A stretch of 16,672 bases of DNA from Clostridia bacterium (lineage in GTDB: Bacteria > UBA6262 > WVXT01 > JAUXBS01), in assembly GCA_030618495.1 (NCBI GenBank), contig JAUXDE010000026.1, positions 1 through 16,672 on the forward strand. The letters run 5' to 3'. Under the pieces are notes generated by a model. It saw only the letters and a program-made list of their open reading frames with translations, did no database searches and was not told the DNA's origin. Position 1 is the stretch's first letter; every line of letters begins with the position of its first letter. The translations under genes were made by a program, and so were the position numbers. Below, one piece after another: positions 7,447 through 13,293 of the stretch.

Positions 7447-8768
7447 CTAAACAGGCTTTCTATCTTTTTAATATTCCCCGGGGTAGTGACCAGGATAACC
7501 TTATCGTTTGCCCTGATCTGTTCCGAGCCCTTTGGAATAATCACGTTCTCTTCCCTGATTATCAAACCGACCAGCGAACCGCTGGGGAACTTTATTTTTT
7601 TCAATGGCTGTTTCACCACCTGCGAGTTTTTGCCGGCCATCAACTGAACCAGCCTTGCCTTTCCATCTTCAATTATTGCAGTTGAAAAAATATTCCCTTT
7701 TCCCACGAACTGCAATATCTCGTTTACCGTAATCATCAGAGGACTTACAACTTCACCAATTCCCACCCTTTTTATGACATTATTATACTGGGGTTTTCTT
7801 GAAATAACGGCAACCTTCCTGCATCCCATATCGTTTGCCAGCAATGAACCCAGTATATTTACTTCATCATCCCTTGTGAGGGATATGAAGTAATCGCTAT
7901 TATTCACCCCAGCTTCTTTAAGTAAATCATCATTCGTTCCGTCCCCCTGAAGTACCAGCGCTTCCGGTAATTCATTTGCCAGGGCTTCCGCCTTCTTGGG
8001 ATCTTTCTCTATTATCCTTACCGAAACACCCTGCTTTACAAGCCTGCGGGAAAGGTACAGTCCTATCTGGCTCCCCCCCAGTATCACAACCCTGCTTACC
8101 TGGCTTAATGACGTGTTCATAAATTTTTCAATGTTCCCCCTTGTCTTTGTAGTGCCGATGGCAACTATAGAATCAGCCGGGGCAGCAACGGTATCACCAT
8201 GGGGAATGACAACCTCTTTATTTCTTATTATTGATATGAAAATCCATGACGGGGGTAACGCTATTTTATTGAGCGATTTGCCTACAACCGGGCTGTCCTT
8301 GTTTATTTTGAATTTAAGTATTTCCACGCTGCCCTGCGCAAACGTATTCAGGCTTGTGACATTGTAGTTGCTGACCAGGCGCGTTAACTCATTGGCTATG
8401 ATTTGCTGGGGATAAATGAGGCGGATTTCCTTCTCGTCCATTAAGAGCGGATTTACCAGGTGGTCCGGGTTGTTAATCCTTACGATGCACCTCGGAACTC
8501 CATACTGCTTGGCTATCAAACAGCTTACCGTATTGACATTATCGCTTGACGTTACAGCTATTACTAAATCAATCTTGCTTTCTGTTGCCTGTTCCAGCAC
8601 AATAGGGCTGCCGCCATCTCCCAGTATGGCCATAACATCAAGACTCTCTTTAACCTGCCGGTATGCTTCCTCATTATTGTCAATAACTATCAGGTCATGC
8701 CCTTGTTCAACAAGTTTTCTGGTTAACAGAAACCCCACCCTGCCGCATCCTACTATTATTATTTTCAT
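7443..8768 (-). CDS. trkA: Trk K+ uptake system, NAD-binding regulatory subunit
   Basis: A cytoplasmic gating subunit that binds NAD(H) or ATP/ADP and controls TrkH. It has the full duplicated architecture RCK_N-RCK_C-RCK_N-RCK_C: Rossmann motif GCGRVG (7-12) with Asp30 at the end of strand 2, a first TrkA-C domain around 145-210, second Rossmann motif GGSQIG (231-236) with Glu254 at the equivalent place, and a last TrkA-C domain around 365-435. I set the start at the ATG at 8768 (441 residues). The protein then begins MKIIIVGCG as in known TrkA proteins, and AGGGG lies a few bases upstream. A reading frame running 12 codons further would overlap rplT. The gene starts 10 bp after the rplT stop. 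Confidence 0.95.
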   Translation of the reverse strand: MKIIIVGCGRVGFLLTRKLVEQGHDLIVIDNNEEAYRQVKESLDVMAILGDGGSPIVLEQATESKIDLVIAVTSSDNVNTVSCLIAKQYGVPRCIVRINNPDHLVNPLLMDEKEIRLIYPQQIIANELTRLVSNYNVTSLNTFAQGSVEILKFKINKDSPVVGKSLNKIALPPSWIFISIIRNKEVVIPHGDTVAAPADSIVAIGTTKTRGNIEKFMNTSLSQVSRVVILGGSQIGLYLSRRLVKQGVSVRIIEKDPKKAEALANELPEALVLQGDGTNDDLLKEAGVNNSDYFISLTRDDEVNILGSLLANDMGCRKVAVISRKPQYNNVIKRVGIGEVVSPLMITVNEILQFVGKGNIFSTAIIEDGKARLVQLMAGKNSQVVKQPLKKIKFPSGSLVGLIIREENVIIPKGSEQIRANDKVILVTTPGNIKKIESLFR

Positions 8769-8778
8769 TGCGCCCCTA

Positions 8779-9156
8779 TTAATTCGCCGCTTTGGTCCCG
8801 GCACCCAGGCCTTTCTTAGCTATTTCGCTTATTTCCGCAAATGCCTTTTCATCATTTACCGCAAGGTCCGCGAGTATCTTGCGGTTAATCTGGACGTCAG
8901 CTTTTTTCAGCCCGCTCATTAACCTGCTATAAGACAACCCGTTAATCCTGGCAGCCGCATTAATACGGATAATCCATAAAGAACGATAATCTCTCTTCTT
9001 GACTTTACGGTCCCTGTATGAATACGCCATACTCCTTTCAACCTGCTCAATAGCATGCCTGTATAAGTTCTTCTTGCCAAGCCTGTAACCCTTGACCTGC
9101 TTGAATAATCTTCTTTTCCTTTTTTTTCTTTCCGGCGCGCTCGTTATTCTCGACAT
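8779..9156 (-). CDS. rplT: 50S ribosomal protein L20
   Basis: L20 binds 23S rRNA early in assembly of the large subunit and in many bacteria represses its own operon. At 125 residues it is slightly longer than the usual 117-119, the excess being at the N-terminus and in the GLGAGTKAAN tail. Core motifs are RLFKQVKGYRLGKKNLYR (16-33), YRDRKVKKRDYRSLWIIRIN (47-66) and AARINGLSYSRLM (68-80). A strong GGAGG lies 9 nt before the ATG, within the 17-bp gap after rpmI. The order infC-rpmI-rplT is conserved across bacteria. What follows is unusual: trkA starts after only 10 bp. Confidence 0.97.
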   Translation of the reverse strand: MSRITSAPERKKRKRRLFKQVKGYRLGKKNLYRHAIEQVERSMAYSYRDRKVKKRDYRSLWIIRINAAARINGLSYSRLMSGLKKADVQINRKILADLAVNDEKAFAEISEIAKKGLGAGTKAAN

Positions 9157-9173
9157 ATACCGCTACCTCCTTT

Positions 9174-9371
9174 TTATCCATAAGGCAGTAATTTCTTAAT
9201 TATTTTACCGTCCTTGTTTTTTGACATACCCGGCTTCCTCAGATTCCTCATTCGCGACGAACTCTTTTTGCTCAGGATATGCCTGGCAAAAGCTTTTTTT
9301 CTTTTAACCTTTTTCTTCGATGTTAACCTGAATCTTTTTTTTGCCCCGCTTTTACTCTTTATTTTTGGCAT
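9174..9371 (-). CDS. rpmI: 50S ribosomal protein L35
   Basis: A 65-residue basic protein of the large subunit with the characteristic [15 protein letters not shown] start, [12 protein letters not shown] in the centre and a KKLLPYG end. Length is typical for the family. GGAGGG lies 3 nt before the ATG. It sits between infC and rplT in the standard order. The 173-bp gap upstream of it is long for this operon and rich in inverted repeats (see the separate feature), as expected if L20 controls translation of rpmI-rplT there. Confidence 0.97.
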   Translation of the reverse strand: MPKIKSKSGAKKRFRLTSKKKVKRKKAFARHILSKKSSSRMRNLRKPGMSKNKDGKIIKKLLPYG

Positions 9372-9544
9372 AAGCCCTCCATAGTAATATAACTATAATA
9401 TTTTCTAAGCCCACTGTCCTACAGTATGTTTTCCCGACAATTCGGGACGCACCCCCCATCACGGGGATTTCCCGTTATTTTGATTACCGTTAATCAACGC
9501 CTAATATATACATGGACAGGACAATAATACAATTTAAGGAAATA
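9372..9544 (-). promoter_or_regulatory. structured leader between infC and rpmI (candidate L20 operator)
   Basis: Reading towards rpmI, the gap contains: TGATTA/TAATCA arms (9481-9496); ACGGG/CCCGT arms (9461-9475), which compete with CCCC/GGGG arms (9454-9466); TCCCGA/TCGGGA arms (9432-9447); and a small ATAGT/ACTAT hairpin just before the rpmI GGAGGG. The sequence GGGCTTA occurs both upstream of that last hairpin and across the SD and start codon. None of the hairpins is followed by a U-tract. In E. coli, L20 represses rpmI-rplT translation by binding structured mRNA at this place. The L20 assignment here is by position and not by matching a known motif. Confidence 0.5.
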
Positions 9545-10063
9545 TTATTTGCTCGGCTTCAACATGATGGTCATCCTGTTGCCTTCCAGCTTGGGGTTCT
9601 GCTCGCAAACCGCGATATCCTTGAACTCCTCAACAACACCCAGCAGAACATCTTTACCGATATCGATATGAGCCATCTGCCTTCCCCGGAAGAAAACCGT
9701 AACTTTAACCTTGTAACCCTTGGTTATAAATTTACGGATATGCCTGTTCTTCGTATCAATGTCGTGTTTCTCTATCAACGGCCCCATTCTCATTTCCTTC
9801 ATTTGCCCGGCCCTGCTAATCTTGCGCGACTTTTTCCTCTTCTTATCTTTATCAAACTTGTACCTGCTGTAATCCATGATTTTGCAGACAACCGGAACAG
9901 ATTCAGCGGAAATTGCCACGAGGTCTAATCCTTTTTCTTTTGCCGTTAATAATGCTGCATTAAGAGGAACCACTCCTTTCTGCTCCCCTTTTTCATCAAT
10001 CAACCTTACCTTGTCGGCCCTGATTTTCTCATTGACCCAAAACAACTCTTTTTTAACTATGAT
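9545..10063 (-). CDS. infC: translation initiation factor IF-3 (non-canonical ATC start)
   Basis: IF3 binds the 30S subunit, prevents early 50S joining and rejects wrong start codons. The N-terminal domain holds VNEKIRADKVRLID and the CKIMDYSRYKFD segment (about 60-71), a Lys/Arg-rich linker follows, and the C-terminal domain contains the EMRMGPLIEKHD region and a LKPSK end. In this frame there is no ATG near the N-terminus. The first common start is a TTG at 10045 that would cut into the N-terminal strand. The codon ATC at 10063 lies 8 nt after AGGAG (10072-10076) and gives 172 residues starting M-I-V-K-K-E-L, which matches the family start as in B. subtilis IF3 (M-I-I-S-K-D-L). AUU/AUC/AUA starts in infC are the known basis of IF3 autoregulation. 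Confidence 0.93.
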   Translation of the reverse strand: MIVKKELFWVNEKIRADKVRLIDEKGEQKGVVPLNAALLTAKEKGLDLVAISAESVPVVCKIMDYSRYKFDKDKKRKKSRKISRAGQMKEMRMGPLIEKHDIDTKNRHIRKFITKGYKVKVTVFFRGRQMAHIDIGKDVLLGVVEEFKDIAVCEQNPKLEGNRMTIMLKPSK

Positions 10064-10080
10064 TGCATCAACTCCTCTCT

Positions 10081-10112
10081 AAAAAAAATAACCCCGCCAA
10101 TATGACGGAGCT
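10081..10112 (-). terminator. rho-independent terminator/attenuator directly before the infC ribosome binding site
   Basis: In the minus-strand transcript, AGCTCCGTC and GGCGGGGTT form a stem of about 9 bp (with G-U pairs) around the loop ATATT, followed by an A and eight Us. The run ends only 4 nt before the AGGAG of infC. The terminator therefore lies inside the infC leader and not at a gene end, which favours conditional attenuation of infC-rpmI-rplT over simple termination after thrS. Confidence 0.75.
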
Positions 10113-10190
10113 TTTAATTTTCTAAACCTTTTAAAGCACCGCTTTCGGCGTTACGAAGGTGAGGCTAAATCGCCTTCTTCACAATATCGT
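10113..10190 (-). promoter_or_regulatory. structured infC leader RNA (candidate attenuation control)
   Basis: Between the candidate promoter and the terminator, the leader contains GTGA/TCAC arms enclosing GGC/GCC, then CACC/GGTG arms enclosing TTCG/CGAA, then GCTTTAA and TTAAAAGC, which can pair across GGTTTAGAAAA. The last pairing shares bases with the 5' side of the terminator stem (AGC), so it could act as a switch. L20-responsive attenuation leaders are known upstream of infC in Firmicutes. I cannot confirm the L20 motif by eye. Confidence 0.4.
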
Positions 10191-10192
10191 AT

Positions 10193-10225
10193 AATATATG
10201 TTACTATATTGAAAATAAATGTCAA
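10193..10225 (-). promoter_or_regulatory. candidate sigma-70 promoter for infC-rpmI-rplT
   Basis: A perfect -35 box TTGACA occupies 10220-10225, 5 bp after the thrS stop. The best-looking -10, TATATT (10193-10198), is 21 bp away, longer than the ideal 17. With 17-bp spacing the -10 would be the poor AACATA. The location just past thrS, ahead of a leader with a terminator, supports a separate promoter for infC. Confidence 0.4.
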
Positions 10226-10230
10226 GTTAT

Positions 10231-11958
10231 TTATTTCAAAGACTTATTATTAACTTCCTCAAGCACGCTTTTAATCCAGTCATCAACGCTAAACTGCCCC
10301 AGGCTTTTGCCTCCTTTTTTCCTTACCATTATTTTCCCGGATTCCTGCTCCTTGCCGCCAATGACAAGCATATACGGTATTTTTTGCACTTCGGCATTGC
10401 GTATTTTTTTGCCTATTTTCTCGTTGGCGAAATCCGCCTTAACACGCAAACCGGCTGCTGTCAGTTTATCATTAATCCCCTTTGCATACTCTATCTGGGC
10501 ATCCGTTATGGTCAGTATCGCAGCCTGAACAGGAGAAAGCCATAGCGGGAAATTGCCCCCATAATGCTCAATCAACACCCCGAAGAACCTCTCAAGGGAC
10601 CCCATCAATGCCCGGTGAATCATTATAGGCGTCTCTGGCGCGCCTTCCTTGTTAATAAACTCCATCTTGAAGCGTTCAGGAAGGTTAAAATCCACCTGTA
10701 CGGTAGAACACTGCCATGACCTGTTAAGTGAATCCTTTATCTTAATATCCACCTTCGGACCGTAGAACACTCCCTCTCCCGGATCAACCTCATACTTGAG
10801 GCCAACCTTCTCAAGAGCGCTCTTCAGGGCATCGGTTGCTTTCTTCCAGTTTTCAAGACTTCCAACATACTTTTTTTCCGGCCTCGTGCTTAAGTAAACC
10901 TCATACTTTTCAAACCCGAAGGCCTTAAGTATGAACAATACGAACTCTATAACCTTTATGATTTCTTCCTCAAGCTGTTCAGGCCTGCAGAATATATGAG
11001 CATCGTCCTGGGTGAACCCCCTCACCCTCATGAGCCCATGCAGAACACCGGAGCGTTCATAGCGGTAAACCGTCCCCAACTCAGCCCACCTTATGGGTAA
11101 GTCCCTGTAACTCCTTATTTTTGTCTTGTATATCAGGACATGGCCGGGACAGTTCATTGGTTTGAGCATATACTTCTGTTCTTCGACATCAATCGGTGAA
11201 TACATATTCTCCTGGTAGAAATCAAGATGGCCCGAAATCTTCCATAAGTCAATCTTTGCAATATGGGGGATATTTATCAGTTCGTATCCGTTCTTTAAAT
11301 GTTCATCCTTCCAAAAATCCTCAATTTCCTTCCTTATTATCGACCCTTTGGGGTGCCAGTAAATCAGCCCGGCTCCCGCCTCCTCATGAACGCTGTAAAG
11401 GTCAAGTTCCTTACCCAGCTTTCGGTGGTCCCTCTTCTTTGCCTCATCAAGCATATGAAGGTACTCATCAAGTTCCTTCTTGTTGTAAAAAGCAGTACCG
11501 TATATACGCTGCAATCTCTCCCTTTTCTCATCCCCGCGCCAGTAAGACCCGGCTATGCTGGTTAGCTTAAACCATTTAATCTCACCCGTGGATTCCACAT
11601 GGGGACCACTGCATAAATCCACAAAACTATCCTGCTCATAAAATGAAACGGTATCCCCCGGCAATTCCTTTATAATCTCCAGCTTGTACTTCTCGCCCTT
11701 TTCCTTTAAGAACCTGACAGCATCATCCTTCTTCTTATCATACTGCTTGAACTTCAAATCCTCTTTGATTATCTTATCCATCTCGCGGGCAATCTTATCA
11801 AGGTCTTCGGGAACGAAAGGCTCTGCCTTATCGAAGTCATAATAGAAACCATCGGTAATGAAGGGGCCTATAGCAAGTTTCACGTCAGGATACAGCCTTT
11901 TTACCGCCTGTGCCATAACGTGCGAACAGGAATGTCTTAATGTATCCAGATTCTCCAT
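10231..11958 (-). CDS. thrS: threonyl-tRNA synthetase lacking the TGS domain
   Basis: Charges tRNA-Thr and edits Ser-tRNA-Thr. The start is the ATG at 11958 (575 residues), with AAAGGGA about 7 nt upstream. An upstream extension of this frame would run through the tRNA-Val gene and is not coding. The E. coli enzyme is 642 residues. The missing part is the N-terminal TGS domain, and the protein begins directly with the editing domain: HSCSH (9-13) and CSGPH (116-120) supply its conserved His and Cys residues. The catalytic core has Zn ligands Cys270 (MNCPGH), His321 (DDAHIF) and His448 (MIHRA), motif 2 around RYERSG and RVRGFTQDDAH, and motif 3 at LMGSLERFFGVLIEHYGG. The anticodon-binding domain follows from about 475. 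TGS-less ThrRS forms are known. Here the tRNA ends 26 nt before the start, so no TGS domain has been missed upstream. Confidence 0.96.
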   Translation of the reverse strand: MENLDTLRHSCSHVMAQAVKRLYPDVKLAIGPFITDGFYYDFDKAEPFVPEDLDKIAREMDKIIKEDLKFKQYDKKKDDAVRFLKEKGEKYKLEIIKELPGDTVSFYEQDSFVDLCSGPHVESTGEIKWFKLTSIAGSYWRGDEKRERLQRIYGTAFYNKKELDEYLHMLDEAKKRDHRKLGKELDLYSVHEEAGAGLIYWHPKGSIIRKEIEDFWKDEHLKNGYELINIPHIAKIDLWKISGHLDFYQENMYSPIDVEEQKYMLKPMNCPGHVLIYKTKIRSYRDLPIRWAELGTVYRYERSGVLHGLMRVRGFTQDDAHIFCRPEQLEEEIIKVIEFVLFILKAFGFEKYEVYLSTRPEKKYVGSLENWKKATDALKSALEKVGLKYEVDPGEGVFYGPKVDIKIKDSLNRSWQCSTVQVDFNLPERFKMEFINKEGAPETPIMIHRALMGSLERFFGVLIEHYGGNFPLWLSPVQAAILTITDAQIEYAKGINDKLTAAGLRVKADFANEKIGKKIRNAEVQKIPYMLVIGGKEQESGKIMVRKKGGKSLGQFSVDDWIKSVLEEVNNKSLK

Positions 11959-11984
11959 TTTTAATCCCTTTCCGTAAAAAACGA

Positions 11985-12058
11985 TGCCCGATACTGGAGT
12001 TGAACCAGTGACCTCCGCCATGTCAAGGCGTTACTCTACCCAACTGAGCTAACCGGGC
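11985..12058 (-). tRNA. tRNA-Val (anticodon GAC)
   Basis: A 74-nt cloverleaf. The acceptor stem GCCCGGT pairs with ATCGGGC (one G-U), followed by discriminator A73. The D stem is GCTC/GAGT with a 9-nt loop. The anticodon stem has four good pairs plus a mismatched A27-G43, around the loop TTGACAT, which gives anticodon GAC at 34-36. The variable loop is AGGTC, and the T arm ACTGG/CCAGT has the loop TTCAACT. The 3' CCA is not encoded. It is co-directional with thrS, whose ATG follows 26 nt later, so tRNA and thrS are probably co-transcribed and the tRNA is cut out of the precursor. Its 5' end forms one copy of a 10-bp direct repeat. Confidence 0.95.
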
Positions 12059-12059
12059 A
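12050..12059. repeat. direct repeat copy 1 (TAACCGGGCA), at the tRNA-Val 5' end
   Basis: The ten bases TAACCGGGCA cover the first nine bases of the tRNA (minus strand) plus one flanking base. They are identical to 13036-13045. The two copies enclose the accessory genes and may be a target-site duplication or attachment-site remnant. Confidence 0.45.
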
Positions 12060-12079
12060 AAACATTTACGAATCAAACA

Positions 12080-12322
12080 CTATCTTGCCGCGTATTTCAC
12101 AAGCGGGATTTTAATCATTGACATCTTCCTTCTATTCTTAACCTTTTTCTCAATCTGTTTTAGCACGGATGCCCTATAATATTTCTCCCCGCATTGCTCA
12201 CATACCCCCGTGGGAACATTATCCATAATTGCAGTAATCTTTTCACCCCAATAACAAACCTTCTGGACTTTTCTTTCAGCAACTCTTCCTCCACAATAAC
12301 TGCAATCTTCAAATTCCCTCAT
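12080..12322 (-). CDS. YgiT/MqsA-type zinc-finger protein (putative antitoxin)
   Basis: An 80-residue protein with two CxxC pairs, Cys7/Cys10 (CSYCGG) and Cys41/Cys44 (CEQCGEKYY), separated by a strand-rich segment. This is the YgiT-type zinc-finger domain, and the signature VPTGVCEQCGEKYYRA is strongly conserved in the family. It corresponds to the N-terminal domain of MqsA and lacks the C-terminal helix-turn-helix. It overlaps the DUF4258 gene by ATGA (12319-12322), with GGAGG 8 nt before its start. Such pairs are recurrent toxin-antitoxin-like modules, in which this protein would be the antitoxin or a metal-binding partner. The basic tail (KKVKNRRKMSMIK) could bind nucleic acid. The antitoxin role is inference. 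Confidence 0.85.
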   Translation of the reverse strand: MREFEDCSYCGGRVAERKVQKVCYWGEKITAIMDNVPTGVCEQCGEKYYRASVLKQIEKKVKNRRKMSMIKIPLVKYAAR

Positions 12323-12645
12323 TTTTTATGCCTCCTTGTCCGATCATCTATCCATTTTGGTAGAGTTGGAATATATACAGTCACCACTCTTAATTTTCCA
12401 GATTGAGTTTTTCCGCAGACTATGTGTATTGGGCACCCCTGTTCTCCATAACCCAAAACAAGACAGCTTGAACCTCGAGGGTCATTGGAATACACTTCTA
12501 CTATCCCTCCATTTATCAATGCTGATTCTATTTCCGAAATGAATATCCGTTCTGCTTCCCTTTCTTCTTCTGCGTGAGAACTGAATTCATATTCACCGGA
12601 AACTATCTGGGTTTTTATCCAATTTAATGTTATCTTATTTCTCAT
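12319..12645 (-). CDS. DUF4258-domain protein (putative toxin of a TA pair)
   Basis: A 108-residue protein with the DUF4258 pattern: an N-terminal helix, FSSHAEEEREAERI around His24, then an ALINGGIVEVY helix-strand, SSCLVLGYGEQGCPIHIVCG, and a last strand VVTVYIP. DUF4258 proteins have a BrnT/RelE-like compact fold and are usually encoded just upstream of a YgiT-type zinc-finger gene, exactly the arrangement here with a 4-nt overlap. A ribonuclease-like toxin role is therefore plausible. No experimental toxin activity can be inferred from the sequence alone. The start at 12645 has an AGG very close to the ATG, so translation of the first gene may be weak. Confidence 0.82.
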   Translation of the reverse strand: MRNKITLNWIKTQIVSGEYEFSSHAEEEREAERIFISEIESALINGGIVEVYSNDPRGSSCLVLGYGEQGCPIHIVCGKTQSGKLRVVTVYIPTLPKWIDDRTRRHKK

Positions 12646-12700
12646 CCTATTTATCTGCTCTTATACATCATAATTACAAAGAAGATGTCATATCAAAGCG

Positions 12701-13027
12701 TTACTGTACCTGAATAGCTCTTTCACTATTAAGGATACTTGAGAGCATTAAAACACCGTGTTCAGTAAAAGCATAAGGCCTTTTTCTTAATCCCATTCTT
12801 ATAGAATTGGATATCACAATTTGTGATTTCCAATTTTCAAGCTCTTTTTTATTAAGCTGGAACATAAATTCATCAGGGAATCTTTTTATATTTCTCTTAA
12901 TAGCTTGCACTAATACTCTGGTTTCAACTCCATAAAGGATTGCTAAATCCCTATCAAGCATTACTTTTTGATCTCTTATCAAATATATTTTGTCTTGTAT
13001 TCGTTCCCGTGGTATTAAATTTTTCAT
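12701..13027 (-). pseudogene. truncated ORF6N-domain DNA-binding protein
   Basis: 108 residues matching the ORF6N domain of prophage- and island-borne regulators: IPRERIQDKIYLIRDQKVMLDRDLA, then YGVETRVLVQAIKRNIKRFPDEFMFQL, then RPYAFTEHGVLMLSSILNSERAI. Family members normally continue after this helix (typically AI-x-VN-x-x-IMR) with a C-terminal coiled region of 50 or more residues. Here the frame stops at QVQ directly after the conserved helix, and the following bases do not encode the expected continuation in any frame I read. It is probably a 3'-truncated remnant, though the intact ORF6N domain may still bind DNA. There is no clear ribosome binding site. A promoter candidate lies at 13062-13089. 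Confidence 0.75.
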
Positions 13028-13035
13028 TATATAAT

Positions 13036-13045
13036 TAACCGGGCA
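13036..13045. repeat. direct repeat copy 2 (TAACCGGGCA)
   Basis: Identical to the first nine bases (plus one) of the tRNA-Val gene at 12050-12059. No tRNA-like sequence follows it. It lies in the short leader between a promoter candidate and the ORF6N gene. Confidence 0.45.
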
Positions 13046-13061
13046 GAATTAGAACAGACAT

Positions 13062-13089
13062 ATATTACATAATTTAAAGGAAATTTCAA
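13062..13089 (-). promoter_or_regulatory. candidate sigma-70 promoter upstream of the ORF6N remnant
   Basis: A -35 TTGAAA (13084-13089) and -10 TAATAT (13062-13067) are separated by 16 bp, with TG bases just before the -10. Transcription would start near 13055, about 10 nt before the second direct-repeat copy. That is the place expected of a promoter serving a tRNA whose 5' end was once at the repeat. Confidence 0.45.
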
Positions 13090-13293
13090 TAAAAAAAATC
13101 CCTTTGAGTGAGACTAATAGTATCGAAATGGAGTATAATTTTATCAAACTATGGTATGTTTAATAATGATTAGTGGTGACTCTTTTCATTATTATACATT
13201 CGCTGAGTAATACTAATAGACTGATAGGATGATTATTATCATATATAAGTAAATCATTTTGATCTCTTGTTGGACAGAAATGTAAATATTCAT

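Noticed and set aside
8769-8804. N-terminal extension of trkA to 8804
   Set aside because: It would overlap the rplT 3' end and add a basic tail absent from TrkA; the ATG at 8768 gives the standard MKIIIVGCG start.
8416-8922. A 168-codon plus-strand open frame over trkA and rplT
   Set aside because: Antisense to two unambiguous families, with low-complexity hydrophobic translation and no ribosome binding site.
9432-9496. Tandem inverted repeats before rpmI as a CRISPR-like or REP array
   Set aside because: The arms differ in sequence from each other and there is no regular repeat-spacer pattern.
11959-12021. N-terminal extension of thrS to a start at 12021
   Set aside because: The extra 21 codons lie partly inside the tRNA-Val gene, and the ATG at 11958 has its own ribosome binding site.
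13036-13045. Second copy of the tRNA 5' end as a tRNA pseudogene
   Set aside because: Only ten bases match; nothing resembling the D, anticodon or T arms follows.
13090-13293. Possible terminator or gene in the AT-rich stretch after the GH2 stop
   Set aside because: There is a run of eight T on the minus strand (13091-13098) but no convincing stem before it, and all frames are short and AT-driven.
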